64,000 nucleotides of DNA from Gemmatimonadota bacterium (GCA_031127095.1 JARIEX010000001.1:1-64000), one strand, 5' to 3'. Positions 8,761 through 16,555 are shown, counted from the first letter of the stretch. Numbers and translations: made by a program. The notes: generated from the sequence alone by a model not told the origin.

Positions 8761-11267
8761 CCTGGATGCTCACCGACCGCCGGCACGTACACGCACAACT
8801 CGCCGACGCCGTGCTGGCCGACCCGCCACCGGCCGCACTGGGCGACATCACCCTGCTCCCCCACCAGCGCGACGCCGTCGCACGCATCCGCACCGCCATC
8901 CGCACACACCACGGCGCACTCCTCGCCGACGACGTCGGACTCGGCAAGACATACACCGCCCTCGCCGTCGCCAGCCGCTATACCCAGGTGCACGTGATCG
9001 CCCCCGCCGCCCTCCAGGCGATGTGGCGCACCGCCATCACACACGCCCAGTTGCCGCACGTCCGACTGCACTCGGTCCACGGGTTCTCGCACGGCGCACC
9101 CGAGCGCACCGACACGCCCCCGCACGTCGTGCGGGAAGCATCCGACGGCAGATCGCCGCCACGCTCCGTCCTCGTGATCATCGACGAGGCCCACTACCTG
9201 CGCACCCGGCGCACCGCACGCTACGCCGCCGTCGCACGGTTCGTGAGCGGCTGCGACACCCTGCTCCTGTCAGCCACGCCACTCCACAATCGGGCCGACG
9301 AGCTGCGCCATCTCCTCGGCCTCTTCCTCGGCGCGCGGGCCGACCTCCTCTCCGACACCCTGCTCGCACAAGTCGTCATCCGGCGCACCACCGCCCACGC
9401 ACTCCCGGGACCGTCATCCACCCCCGCCGTTCAACGACACGGCGCGCACCCGATCCCGCACGACCGCGACACGCTCGCCCACATTCTCGCCATCCCCGCG
9501 CCCCTCCCCGCCCACGATGGCGCCGTCGCCGGTGCACTGATCAGACTGGGGCTGCTGCGCGCCTGGTGCTCCAGCGACGCCGCCCTCGCGCACGCCGTCC
9601 GGCAGCGACGCCTGCGGGGGCACGCCCTGCAACAGGCGCTGCGCGCCGGACGGCATCCCACACAGGCGGAACTGCGCAGCTGGCTCGTCGGCGAGCACGA
9701 CGTCCAGCTCGCGTTCCCCGAACTGATGGCGCAACACCCCGTCGAAGCCGCACCACTCCTCGATCGGCTGGCGGCCCACCTCGATGCCCTCGAGCGGCTC
9801 GCCCAGCATCACGACGCCACCGCCTGTGGCGATGTCGCCCGCGCCGACGCGCTCCGGGACATCATGCGGACACACCCCGATACCCCGATCATCGCATTCT
9901 CACAGTTCACCCGCACCGTGCACGCGCTGCATCGCGCCCTCGCCGACATCGCCGGCGTCGGCGTGCTCTCCAGCCGACACGCCCGCATCGCCAGCGGCCG
10001 TATCAGCCGCAGCGACGCCCTGGCTCGCTTCGCCCCACACGCACAGGAACGCCCGCCGCCGCCCACGCAGCAGTCCATTCGCCTGCTGCTCTCCACCGAT
10101 CTGCTCGCCGAAGGCGTGAACCTGCAGGACGCCGGTGTCGTCGTCCACCTCGACCTGCCGTGGACCGACGCCCTGCGCACGCAGCGCGTCGGACGCTGCG
10201 CCCGCATCGGCTCACCACATGCCGTCGTGCACGTGTACCGCTTCGCACCACCGCCACACGGGGAGCGCGCGCTGCAGCTGCACCGCCGGCTCACCCAAAA
10301 GGCGCGGCTCGCGAAACGCTTCACCGGCGTCACACCAACACACGCGCGCACAGCGCCGTCGGTGCGCACGGCGAGCGCCGCGGCGCAGGCCACACGCCTG
10401 CGCCGCCTGCTCTCCACATGGCGTGATCACGCGGAGCAACAGCCACCGATCACCACGCCCGAGACCACCCACCCGGCCACGCGAGTAGTCACCGCCGTGA
10501 CTACCGCGGTGACTACCGCCGTGGCGACCGCCGTGGCACCGGACCACGCATGGATAGCGCACATCGAACACCACGGTGTGCACCAACTACTCTGCGCCAT
10601 CGCCGGGCAACGGGCGGGAGCACGACGGCGCGTGGGCACCGGCGTTCGCCTGCTCGTCCGCGCCGTCCGGATCGCGCAGCGCGCGGAGCCCGTGGGGGAC
10701 CGCACGCTCGCGGCGGTGGAAACGTCCACCGCGCACGCGGCCGTCGTCACGGCTGCGATCACGGCGGCCGTGCACCGTGCGCGGCGCGATATCCATCGGT
10801 GGGAGCGTCGCAGCCATGTTCGCGAGGCCGCCGGTCCACCGGCCGGCGCGCTGTCTCCCGTGCGGCAGCGCGTGACCCGGCAGATCGAGCAGCTCGTTGG
10901 GCGTGCGACGGCGCTCGAGCGCCGGGCGTGGCAGCCTGCCATTCGTGAGGCCATGCAGGTCGTCGCGCGCGCGCAGGGGACCGGCGCCGACGATGCGCTC
11001 GCGCGCTGGAGCGCTGAGTGGTCCGGGCGGGACCACACGTGGCTCGGGGCGTGGCGGCGCGAGCCGGTGTTGGCGGCGGGCGCGACGAGGGCGGATGCCG
11101 ATGCGGAGACCAAAGTGTGTGGCGGTGCCAGTGCCAGTACGCGTTCCGGTGTGCGCGCCGCGCCGCTCGTCGTGCATGCGCTGTTGCTGGTCGGCCCGGA
11201 GTTCCACGCCGATTACACTTCGGCATGCCACGACACGCCTTGCTCTTCGATCTCGACGGGACCCTGA
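8757..11267 (+). CDS. SNF2/SF2-type helicase paired with the methyltransferase
   Basis: 836 residues. The N-terminal half is an SF2 translocase: Walker A DDVGLGKT (residues 58-65), DEAH box IIDEAHYL (143-146), motif III LLSATPLHNRADEL, and motif VI QRVGRCARIG near residue 476. It resembles SNF2-like proteins accompanying restriction and DISARM-type methylases. The last 230 residues are of unknown fold and start with a Thr-Ala-Val repeat encoded by four 12-nt units at about 10490-10540. Base usage shifts from C-rich to G-rich over this tail. Translation couples to the upstream methyltransferase. The 3' end overlaps the HAD gene by 43 nt, so this tail may have been extended by a frame change or a join. 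Confidence 0.85.
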   Translation: MTWMLTDRRHVHAQLADAVLADPPPAALGDITLLPHQRDAVARIRTAIRTHHGALLADDVGLGKTYTALAVASRYTQVHVIAPAALQAMWRTAITHAQLPHVRLHSVHGFSHGAPERTDTPPHVVREASDGRSPPRSVLVIIDEAHYLRTRRTARYAAVARFVSGCDTLLLSATPLHNRADELRHLLGLFLGARADLLSDTLLAQVVIRRTTAHALPGPSSTPAVQRHGAHPIPHDRDTLAHILAIPAPLPAHDGAVAGALIRLGLLRAWCSSDAALAHAVRQRRLRGHALQQALRAGRHPTQAELRSWLVGEHDVQLAFPELMAQHPVEAAPLLDRLAAHLDALERLAQHHDATACGDVARADALRDIMRTHPDTPIIAFSQFTRTVHALHRALADIAGVGVLSSRHARIASGRISRSDALARFAPHAQERPPPPTQQSIRLLLSTDLLAEGVNLQDAGVVVHLDLPWTDALRTQRVGRCARIGSPHAVVHVYRFAPPPHGERALQLHRRLTQKARLAKRFTGVTPTHARTAPSVRTASAAAQATRLRRLLSTWRDHAEQQPPITTPETTHPATRVVTAVTTAVTTAVATAVAPDHAWIAHIEHHGVHQLLCAIAGQRAGARRRVGTGVRLLVRAVRIAQRAEPVGDRTLAAVETSTAHAAVVTAAITAAVHRARRDIHRWERRSHVREAAGPPAGALSPVRQRVTRQIEQLVGRATALERRAWQPAIREAMQVVARAQGTGADDALARWSAEWSGRDHTWLGAWRREPVLAAGATRADADAETKVCGGASASTRSGVRAAPLVVHALLLVGPEFHADYTSACHDTPCSSISTGP

Positions 11268-11875
11268 TCGACTCGATCCAGTTGCTCCTCGAGTCCATGC
11301 ACTTCGCCTTTGCGGGGCAGGAGCGCGCCCCCACGACGGAGCAGTGGGTGGCGGGGATCGGGACGCCGTTGCGGACCCAGTTGGCCGAGTGGTGTGACGG
11401 GGCGGAGGCGGTCGAGGCGTTGGCCACGCGCTATCGCGAGTATCAGACCATCCACCTGGCGCGGCTCACCACCGTGTATCCCGGGGTGCCTGAGACCATC
11501 GCCTGGGCACGTGCCGCCGGGCATGCCACGGCACTTGTCACCAGCAAAGGGCGCGGCATGACGGGGCGCTCGCTCGAGCAAGTCGGGCTGGCGTCGTCGT
11601 TCGACGCGATCGTCACCTTCGAGGAGACCGCGCGTCACAAGCCGCTCCCCGACCCCGTGCTGCTGGCGCTCGACCGGCTGGGGCTGCCGGCACGCAGCGC
11701 GCTGTTCGTGGGGGATTCCCCGCACGATATGCATGCCGGGCGGGCGGCCGGTGTGCGCACGGCGGCTGCGCAGTGGGGGCCGTTCAGCCGAGAGGAACTG
11801 GCGGTCGCGGCACCCGATTATTGGATGAACAGTATGACAGAACTGCCGGGCATCGTCGCCACGCTCGCCTCCTGA
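11225..11875 (+). CDS. HAD-superfamily phosphatase, PGP/PpaX-like
   Basis: 216 residues. Motif I FDLDGTLIDS with both catalytic aspartates, motif II VTSKG, motif III lysine in RHKPLPDP, and motif IV FVGDSPHDM are all present, with an alpha-helical cap between motifs I and II. This is the phosphoglycolate phosphatase / PpaX-type pattern; substrate not determinable. The ATG at 11225 starts inside the last 43 nt of the helicase gene in a different frame, which fixes the N-terminus directly before motif I. It is probably a chromosomal gene beside the methyltransferase-helicase insertion rather than part of that system. Confidence 0.88.
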   Translation: MPRHALLFDLDGTLIDSIQLLLESMHFAFAGQERAPTTEQWVAGIGTPLRTQLAEWCDGAEAVEALATRYREYQTIHLARLTTVYPGVPETIAWARAAGHATALVTSKGRGMTGRSLEQVGLASSFDAIVTFEETARHKPLPDPVLLALDRLGLPARSALFVGDSPHDMHAGRAAGVRTAAAQWGPFSREELAVAAPDYWMNSMTELPGIVATLAS

Positions 11876-11904
11876 GCCGCCGCGTCAACGAGCGGGAGGC
11901 GCGC

Positions 11905-12330
11905 TTAGCGCGTCGGCATCGGTACGGCCACGACGTCGAGCCCGTCGATGCCGCTGAAGTCATCAGGATTGCACGTGTAGATCGGTAACGCATTCGCGAG
12001 CGCCGTGGCGGCAATCATGGCGTCGTACGAGCGGGCCTGCGTTTTGCGCCCGGCTTGCCGTAATGACACCGCCACGCGTCCGAAGGCCCGCGCGGCGGCG
12101 GCATCGAACGGCAGCGCATCGAAATCTGCTTCCGCCTGCTGCAGGTGCGCCTGTCGCGCCGACCGTTCGTGATCGGATTTGGCGACGAGCGGCCCGACGC
12201 TGAATTCAGCCAACGTGATGGCCGTGATCAGCGGTTCATCCGGTAGCACCGCGGGATCGTCGAGCCGACTGAGCAGGATCACCGTGCTGGTGTCGAGAAT
12301 GCCGCGCTCATGGCGGACCCGGTCGATCAC
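11905..12330 (-). CDS. VapC-like PIN-domain toxin
   Basis: 141 residues with the PIN acid set: D13 in ILDTST, a glutamate in LAEFSVG, an aspartate in SYDAMIAATA, and an aspartate in CNPDDFSGI. These residues hold Mg2+ in VapC endoribonucleases, which cleave tRNA or rRNA. The start overlaps the 3' end of the antitoxin gene by 4 nt, the classical antitoxin-first arrangement. The gene ends 29 nt from the HAD gene, which is convergent. Confidence 0.92.
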   Translation of the reverse strand: MIDRVRHERGILDTSTVILLSRLDDPAVLPDEPLITAITLAEFSVGPLVAKSDHERSARQAHLQQAEADFDALPFDAAAARAFGRVAVSLRQAGRKTQARSYDAMIAATALANALPIYTCNPDDFSGIDGLDVVAVPMPTR

Positions 12331-12563
12331 AGGGATCCGTCCATCACGTCGTCGAGATCATGGCGCAGCTGCTCTATGTCGACCGACGGAAGTCGGCGCC
12401 ACCGTGTCAGCAGCGCCGCTGCGGTGAGGCCCCGACCGGTGAGCGGACGCAATTCGGCGATCGGACGCCCGTCCATCGTCACGGTGAGTGTTTCTCCGTC
12501 GGCCACGCGCTGCAGCACCCGACCGCCGTTGTTGCGCAGTTCCCGCACGGTGACGTTGTCCAT
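12327..12563 (-). CDS. VapB antitoxin, Phd/YefM-type
   Basis: 78 residues. The N-terminal half (VTVRELRNNGGRVLQRVADG, then ETLTVTMDGRPIAEL) is the Phd/YefM DNA-binding and dimerisation fold. The C-terminal half, ending DIEQLRHDLDDVMDGSL, is the toxin-binding tail. It should neutralise the adjacent PIN toxin and repress the operon. The upstream 113 nt (12564-12676) to the convergent-side pterin dehydratase gene contains no ORF and would hold the promoter. Confidence 0.9.
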   Translation of the reverse strand: MDNVTVRELRNNGGRVLQRVADGETLTVTMDGRPIAELRPLTGRGLTAAALLTRWRRLPSVDIEQLRHDLDDVMDGSL

Positions 12564-12676
12564 AACCTGAGTGTATCACCGGTGAGACAGTCGGGCAAAC
12601 CCAACCCCGCAATCTCGTATTGGCGCCGACCGGTTCGCGTGTGGAAGAACCAAACGCCCGTCATTCGCCACACTCC

Positions 12677-12961
12677 CTACGCCGCCGCCAACTCCTCGAT
12701 CGCGCGGGCGAGTTCGAAATCCTTTTGGGTGATCCCGCCCGCGTCGTGCGTGCTGAGCGAGAAGTGCACCTTGGTGTAGCGGATATCGATGTCAGGGTGA
12801 TGCTGCATCGTTTCGGCGATATCGGCCACCTGCGCGATGAAGGCCACACCCGCCGGAAACGTGGCGAAGTGGTACCCCTTCACGAGCGCGTGGCCCTTAC
12901 GGGACCAGCCCGGCAGGGCGCCGAGGCCTCGCTGGATTTCGATATCGGACAGAGCAGGCAT
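12677..12961 (-). CDS. phhB: Pterin-4a-carbinolamine dehydratase
   Basis: 94 residues, standard length for this family. The signature HHPDID is followed by an aromatic residue (Y), VHFSLSTHDAGGIT and a final aspartate, all matching the active site that dehydrates 4a-hydroxytetrahydrobiopterin after phenylalanine hydroxylase turnover. No phenylalanine hydroxylase gene is in the window. The gene is divergent from imuA with 135 nt between the two starts. Confidence 0.93.
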   Translation of the reverse strand: MPALSDIEIQRGLGALPGWSRKGHALVKGYHFATFPAGVAFIAQVADIAETMQHHPDIDIRYTKVHFSLSTHDAGGITQKDFELARAIEELAAA

Positions 12962-13079
12962 GTGTCTCCTAGAGTAGAGTGTGCCTCGTACGGAGACAAT
13001 AGGCGCCGGTTCCGGAACGGTTCCCGCGGGCCCCCTCAGTCGGATTTTCCAGAATCTGATCTTCCCGCCGCCTTTGATT

Positions 13080-13096
13080 TTCGGTATTTATTCGGT
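13080..13096 (+). promoter_or_regulatory. Candidate SOS-type operator upstream of imuA
   Basis: Direct repeat TTCGGT (13080-13085), 5-nt A/T spacer, TTCGGT (13091-13096), directly abutting the imuA ATG. The same arrangement precedes dnaE2. The 11-bp period equals that of the alphaproteobacterial LexA box GTTC-N7-GTTC, but the half-site differs. Binding by LexA is an inference. Confidence 0.55.
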
Positions 13097-14272
13097 ATGA
13101 CCGCCTTGCCTGCCACCGCCCTCCTCGATCCCGCTCCCGCGTTGGCGCGGCCGGACCTCACGCCACTCCGCGATCAACTGCAAGCGGTGGTGGCCAGTGG
13201 ACGGCAGGCCAGCGGCCCGTGGAGCACGGGGCTGGCGCGATTGGACCGGGCGCTGGGGGGCGGCATTCCGCGGGGGCGGGTCACCGAGATCAGCGGTCCC
13301 CTGGCCGTCGGCAAAACAGCGTTGCTGCGGCGGTTGGTGGCGCAGGTGCTGCACACCGGCGCGTGGGTGGCATGGATCGACGCCACGCGCACGCTCGCCC
13401 CGGCGCCATGGGCCGCGCTCGGGTCGCGCTTCGTGGTGATCCGGCCGCCCGATACCACACGCAGTGCGTGGACCGCCGATCTGTTGCTGCGCAGCGGGGT
13501 GTTCGCGCTGGTCGTCATCGACGGCGCCCCCCCGTTGTCACGGGTGCATGGCGTGCGCCTGGCGCAGCTGGCGCGGGAGCGCGATGCGGCGTGCGTGGTG
13601 CTCGAGCACCACGAGAGTGGCCGTACCGCGCGTCCCAGCCGGTTGGCCGGCACCGTGCGTCTGCGCGTGGCCGCGATGCCGCCGTGCGCGCCGAGTATGC
13701 CGCCCTCGATGCGCCTGTTACCCAGCCGACGACGACCCACCCCATCCCCAGCAGAACCGGTCGCCGATGCGTCGCGACGGTGTGTGATAACCGTGGAGAA
13801 AGGCGGGCACAGTCAGGGTCGCAGTCAGTCCATCGAGGTGAGCAGTGCAGTCGTCATGGCGCGTCGCGTGTGTACGGATTCCGAGATTCCCGATCGGCGC
13901 GGGGTGGCGCGAAGCGCGCGTCGTCCCTGGACCGCCCGCGGCAACAGCAGCGACGCCGAACAGCCCGGTCAACACACCGAGCACCCCGTCACCTGGGGCG
14001 GACTCGGCGTGTCCGCCAGCGACCTGTACGGAGTTGACCTTCCCGGACACCCAGCTCGCCTTGCCGCTGGGTTTACCGACCGTGGCCTCGCCATCACCAG
14101 CGACCGCCCGTTCCCGCCGCGGGAGCGCAGTGACCGCGAAACCGACCAGCGTACCCGCGACTGGACGCGCGCGCGCGGCCGCCGCCGCGCCGCCGACCCC
14201 GGGTACGGTCGCCGCCCCAAACGCCACGAGCCCACCGCCCACGGCCCACGGCTCACGGCCGAGCGCCCATAG
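13097..14272 (+). CDS. imuA: ImuA-like RecA-fold mutasome accessory protein
   Basis: The first 250 residues form a RecA/SulA-like fold. The ALGGGIPRGRVTEISGPLAVGKTALLRR region includes a Walker A (GPLAVGKT), and a hydrophobic strand LVVIDGAPP serves as the Walker B region. The characteristic ImuA end, around RCVITVEKGGHSQGR, falls near 13790-13850. Beyond this the frame continues for about 140 low-complexity Arg/Pro-rich residues that overlap imuB by 428 nt in another frame. This tail is not ImuA-like and may be an artefact of a frameshift or repeat insertion. ImuA works with ImuB and DnaE2 in damage-induced translesion synthesis. The ATG is placed at 13097 directly after the direct-repeat element. 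The 3' boundary is uncertain. Confidence 0.8.
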   Translation: MTALPATALLDPAPALARPDLTPLRDQLQAVVASGRQASGPWSTGLARLDRALGGGIPRGRVTEISGPLAVGKTALLRRLVAQVLHTGAWVAWIDATRTLAPAPWAALGSRFVVIRPPDTTRSAWTADLLLRSGVFALVVIDGAPPLSRVHGVRLAQLARERDAACVVLEHHESGRTARPSRLAGTVRLRVAAMPPCAPSMPPSMRLLPSRRRPTPSPAEPVADASRRCVITVEKGGHSQGRSQSIEVSSAVVMARRVCTDSEIPDRRGVARSARRPWTARGNSSDAEQPGQHTEHPVTWGGLGVSASDLYGVDLPGHPARLAAGFTDRGLAITSDRPFPPRERSDRETDQRTRDWTRARGRRRAADPGYGRRPKRHEPTAHGPRLTAERP

Positions 14273-16019
14273 CCCCCAGCCCACAGCCCACTGGGACAAC
14301 GCCCCCCGCGCCCTCCTCATCGACACCAAACTCCGCGCCGTCTCCCTCGCCGCCGGCCGGGCCGGCGTCCGCGCCGGGATGCTCCTCCCCGAAGCCCGCG
14401 CCTGCTGTGCCGATCTCGACGTGCGCCCGTGGGACGATCACGCCATCCGCGACGCCGTGTTGGCGGCCAGCACCGCGCTGCTCGCCGCCAGTCCCCAGGT
14501 CACGCCCGTAGCCGGTGCGCCCGGGATGTGGTGGGTGGGTGCCAACGGCTTCGAGGCTATCGGTGGCGAAGCCCAGCTCGCGCGCACCCTGCTCGCCATC
14601 GCGCAGCAGTGGCACCCCGATGCCCGTGTCGCCATCGCCGATTCATGCGTCGCCGCGCGCGCCGCCACCTGGGCGCCGCGCGCCCGCAGCCGTGCCGTGC
14701 GCGAACGTGATCCACAGGGTGTGCGGGAACGCGATCCACTCACGCTGCCCGACGGCATCACGATCATTCCCGCCGGGCAGTGCGCACAGTATCTCGCACC
14801 GGCGCCATTGGGGTTGGTGCCCATGGACGATGATTTGCGCGACGCGCTGCAGGCGTTGGGACTGCGCACCGTCGGCGGTCTGGCCTCGCTCGAGGCCGGC
14901 GACATCGAAAAGCGCTGGGGCCCCGGCGGCCTCACCGCGTGGCGACTCGCCCACGGCCACGATCCCCGTCGGCCGGGACTCGTGCGCGTGGAAGCCGCGC
15001 GCAGTGCGAGTGTGGAGTTGCCCGCGGCAGTGGAAAGCACCGAGCCCGTGCTGTTCGTGTTGCGCGCGCAGTTGCAGCGCCTACTGCGCGAGTGTGTGGA
15101 AGACGGACGCGCCGCCGCGGCGGTGGCGATCACGCTCGTGCTCGACGCCGGCCGGCAGTATCCCATCGACGACATCGGCAGTGAAATGCGCGGGCATGTC
15201 CACGTGCCGGAGACGTCCGACGACACGACAACGAAGGAAGCAGGACGGAGGAAGGAGCCCCCCCCTGCCCCCTCCTCCCTGACACCCTCCTCCCTGCCTC
15301 CTAAGCCGTTGGCAGTTACGGAGCCTTCGGCAGTTTCAAACCTCCTCAGCATCCCCCAACGCTCCATCACCCGCGAAATCCGCCCCGCGCGTCCGCTCGC
15401 GCGGCTCGAGCCGCTGTTCGATCAATGCCGCAGCCTGCTGGACCGGTGGAGCATTCCCGCGCCGATCATCGGCGTCACCGTCAGCATTCCCGCCACCGCG
15501 CCGCTCGCCGCCGATCAAGGCGACCTGCTGATCCCGTCGTGGCGCGACGCCGCCATGAATGCCGACGCCGTGTTCGCGCGCCTGCGCGCCGTGCTCGATC
15601 CCGACAACACCGGCACCGTCGTCGTGCACCCCGAAGCCGGCGACAGTCATCGCCCCGAAGACACCGGTCGCTGGATCAGCGCCGACGCCATGGCCCTCGG
15701 CGCCGCCCCGATCCCCGCACCGATTCCCGCACCATCAACACCCACCTCGCCAACACCCACCGCCGCCGTACTCCGTTTGCTCGACGCACCGGAAACGGTG
15801 GACGTGGAATGCCCACACGGCGTGCCCGACGCCGTGTGGTGGCGTGGCCAACGTCTGTCGATCCTCACCGCCGACGGCCCCGAACGCTTGAGCGGTGACT
15901 GGTGGCGTGCCGATGCCTACGCCCGCGATTACTGGCGCTGTACCGCCGAGCATGACGGGGAGCTGATGCTGTACTGCGAGGATGGGGTGCGGTGGTACGT
16001 GCAGGGGTGGTTTGACTGA
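13845..16019 (+). CDS. imuB: ImuB, catalytically inactive Y-family polymerase homologue
   Basis: 724 residues, well above the usual 480-560. The N-terminal strand VACVRIPRFPI lacks the catalytic Asp pair of Y-family polymerases, as expected of ImuB. It is followed by an insertion of about 130 Ala/Pro/Ser/Thr residues (about 24-152) before the palm resumes with LLIDTKLRAVSLAAGRAGVRAGM. A helix-hairpin-helix region (ALGLRTVGGLASL) and the little-finger domain follow. A second low-complexity insert lies at residues 459-502. The C-terminal part with WWRADAYARDYWR and YVQGWFD is conserved. ImuB bridges DnaE2 to the sliding clamp. The N-terminal insert contains a copy of a repeat that is intergenic elsewhere (see 59889). 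Confidence 0.88.
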   Translation: MQSSWRVACVRIPRFPIGAGWREARVVPGPPAATAATPNSPVNTPSTPSPGADSACPPATCTELTFPDTQLALPLGLPTVASPSPATARSRRGSAVTAKPTSVPATGRARAAAAAPPTPGTVAAPNATSPPPTAHGSRPSAHSPQPTAHWDNAPRALLIDTKLRAVSLAAGRAGVRAGMLLPEARACCADLDVRPWDDHAIRDAVLAASTALLAASPQVTPVAGAPGMWWVGANGFEAIGGEAQLARTLLAIAQQWHPDARVAIADSCVAARAATWAPRARSRAVRERDPQGVRERDPLTLPDGITIIPAGQCAQYLAPAPLGLVPMDDDLRDALQALGLRTVGGLASLEAGDIEKRWGPGGLTAWRLAHGHDPRRPGLVRVEAARSASVELPAAVESTEPVLFVLRAQLQRLLRECVEDGRAAAAVAITLVLDAGRQYPIDDIGSEMRGHVHVPETSDDTTTKEAGRRKEPPPAPSSLTPSSLPPKPLAVTEPSAVSNLLSIPQRSITREIRPARPLARLEPLFDQCRSLLDRWSIPAPIIGVTVSIPATAPLAADQGDLLIPSWRDAAMNADAVFARLRAVLDPDNTGTVVVHPEAGDSHRPEDTGRWISADAMALGAAPIPAPIPAPSTPTSPTPTAAVLRLLDAPETVDVECPHGVPDAVWWRGQRLSILTADGPERLSGDWWRADAYARDYWRCTAEHDGELMLYCEDGVRWYVQGWFD
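14229..14300 (+). repeat. Heptad-type dispersed repeat inside imuB
   Basis: A tract of imperfect 7-mers of the form CCCACGG/CCCAYAG within the imuB insertion. A stretch of about 34 nt differs by only three or four bases from the intergenic tract beginning at 59897. In imuB it is translated as Thr-Ala-His-Ser-Pro-like residues. Confidence 0.8.
15229..15345 (+). repeat. Purine/pyrimidine-rich low-complexity tract in imuB
   Basis: An AGGAAGGAG-rich half followed by a CCTCCTCCCT-rich half and a TTCGGCAG/TTGGCAG pair. It is translated as a Lys/Pro/Ser-rich linker in ImuB. It resembles intergenic low-complexity DNA rather than protein-selected sequence. Confidence 0.55.
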
Positions 16020-16035
16020 CCGGGTGCCACGCCAC

Positions 16036-16428
16036 CTACACGCCGCTGTCGTCGCGCTCCAGCGGCTTCCCCTCATGATCCGAAATCAGCACCCACACCG
16101 TGCGCGTCCGGCGCGAATACAGCAGCCGCACGGTCACGTCACGCGGGTTCTGCTTAAACGCAAAGTGAAAGCGGAAGCTCGTATCGAGCGATTCGCGGAT
16201 CACCCCTTCCTTGAAGCGCCCGTAGAACTCCTGCACCTTCGTGCACGGCGCGATCTCGGTGAAGAACTGCTTGCCGATCGCGTCTTCCTTCTTCAACGAC
16301 GCCAGCTTCGACTCCACGGCGTTGTAGTTCAAAATCCGCCCGGTCGCGTCCAGCTGGATCATGCCGTACGGCAGCTTGTCCAGCTCCTCGGTGGACATCG
16401 TATCGGCCTGCTCGAGCACCTGCTTCAC
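16036..16428 (-). CDS. Photoactive yellow protein-like PAS domain protein
   Basis: 130 residues from a GTG at 16428 (120 from the ATG at 16398), essentially one PAS domain. It aligns without gaps to Halorhodospira photoactive yellow protein from the beta-strand AIQLDGDGNIL through the segment APCT and FYGKFKEGV. The chromophore-anchoring cysteine (C62 here, C69 in PYP), tyrosine (Y35/Y42) and glutamate (E39/E46) are conserved; T50, R52 and M100 are replaced by Ala, Leu and Gln. The GTG start restores the N-terminal cap helix seen in PYP. No TAL or p-coumaryl-CoA ligase gene is near. The gene is convergent with imuB (16 nt) and divergent from dnaE2. Light sensing is an inference; a redox or scaffold role is possible. 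Confidence 0.78.
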   Translation of the reverse strand: MKQVLEQADTMSTEELDKLPYGMIQLDATGRILNYNAVESKLASLKKEDAIGKQFFTEIAPCTKVQEFYGRFKEGVIRESLDTSFRFHFAFKQNPRDVTVRLLYSRRTRTVWVLISDHEGKPLERDDSGV

Positions 16429-16533
16429 GAGGGGCGCGGAATACAGGAAGGACGGCGGACAATGGGCATGAGAGAAAGATAACGGCGGTCGGCCGACACA
16501 CGGCCCCGCCGGCCCCCCTTCGCCGCCCCTGGC

Positions 16534-16550
16534 TTCGGTGTATATTCGGT
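16534..16550 (+). promoter_or_regulatory. Candidate SOS-type operator upstream of dnaE2
   Basis: TTCGGT (16534-16539), 5-nt spacer GTATA, TTCGGT (16545-16550), 5 nt before the ATG of dnaE2. It is identical in half-sites and spacing to the element before imuA. The A/T spacer plus the repeat also provides a TATATT that could be a -10 box for a nearly leaderless transcript. Confidence 0.6.
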
Positions 16551-16555
16551 ACCTC

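Noticed and set aside
8285-10426. 713-residue Arg/Pro-rich open frame spanning methyltransferase and helicase
   Set aside because: It lies in another frame of two genes with intact motifs; its composition is artefactual.
12620-13096. N-terminal extension of the ImuA frame
   Set aside because: It overlaps the pterin dehydratase gene and precedes the direct-repeat element; no similarity to ImuA.
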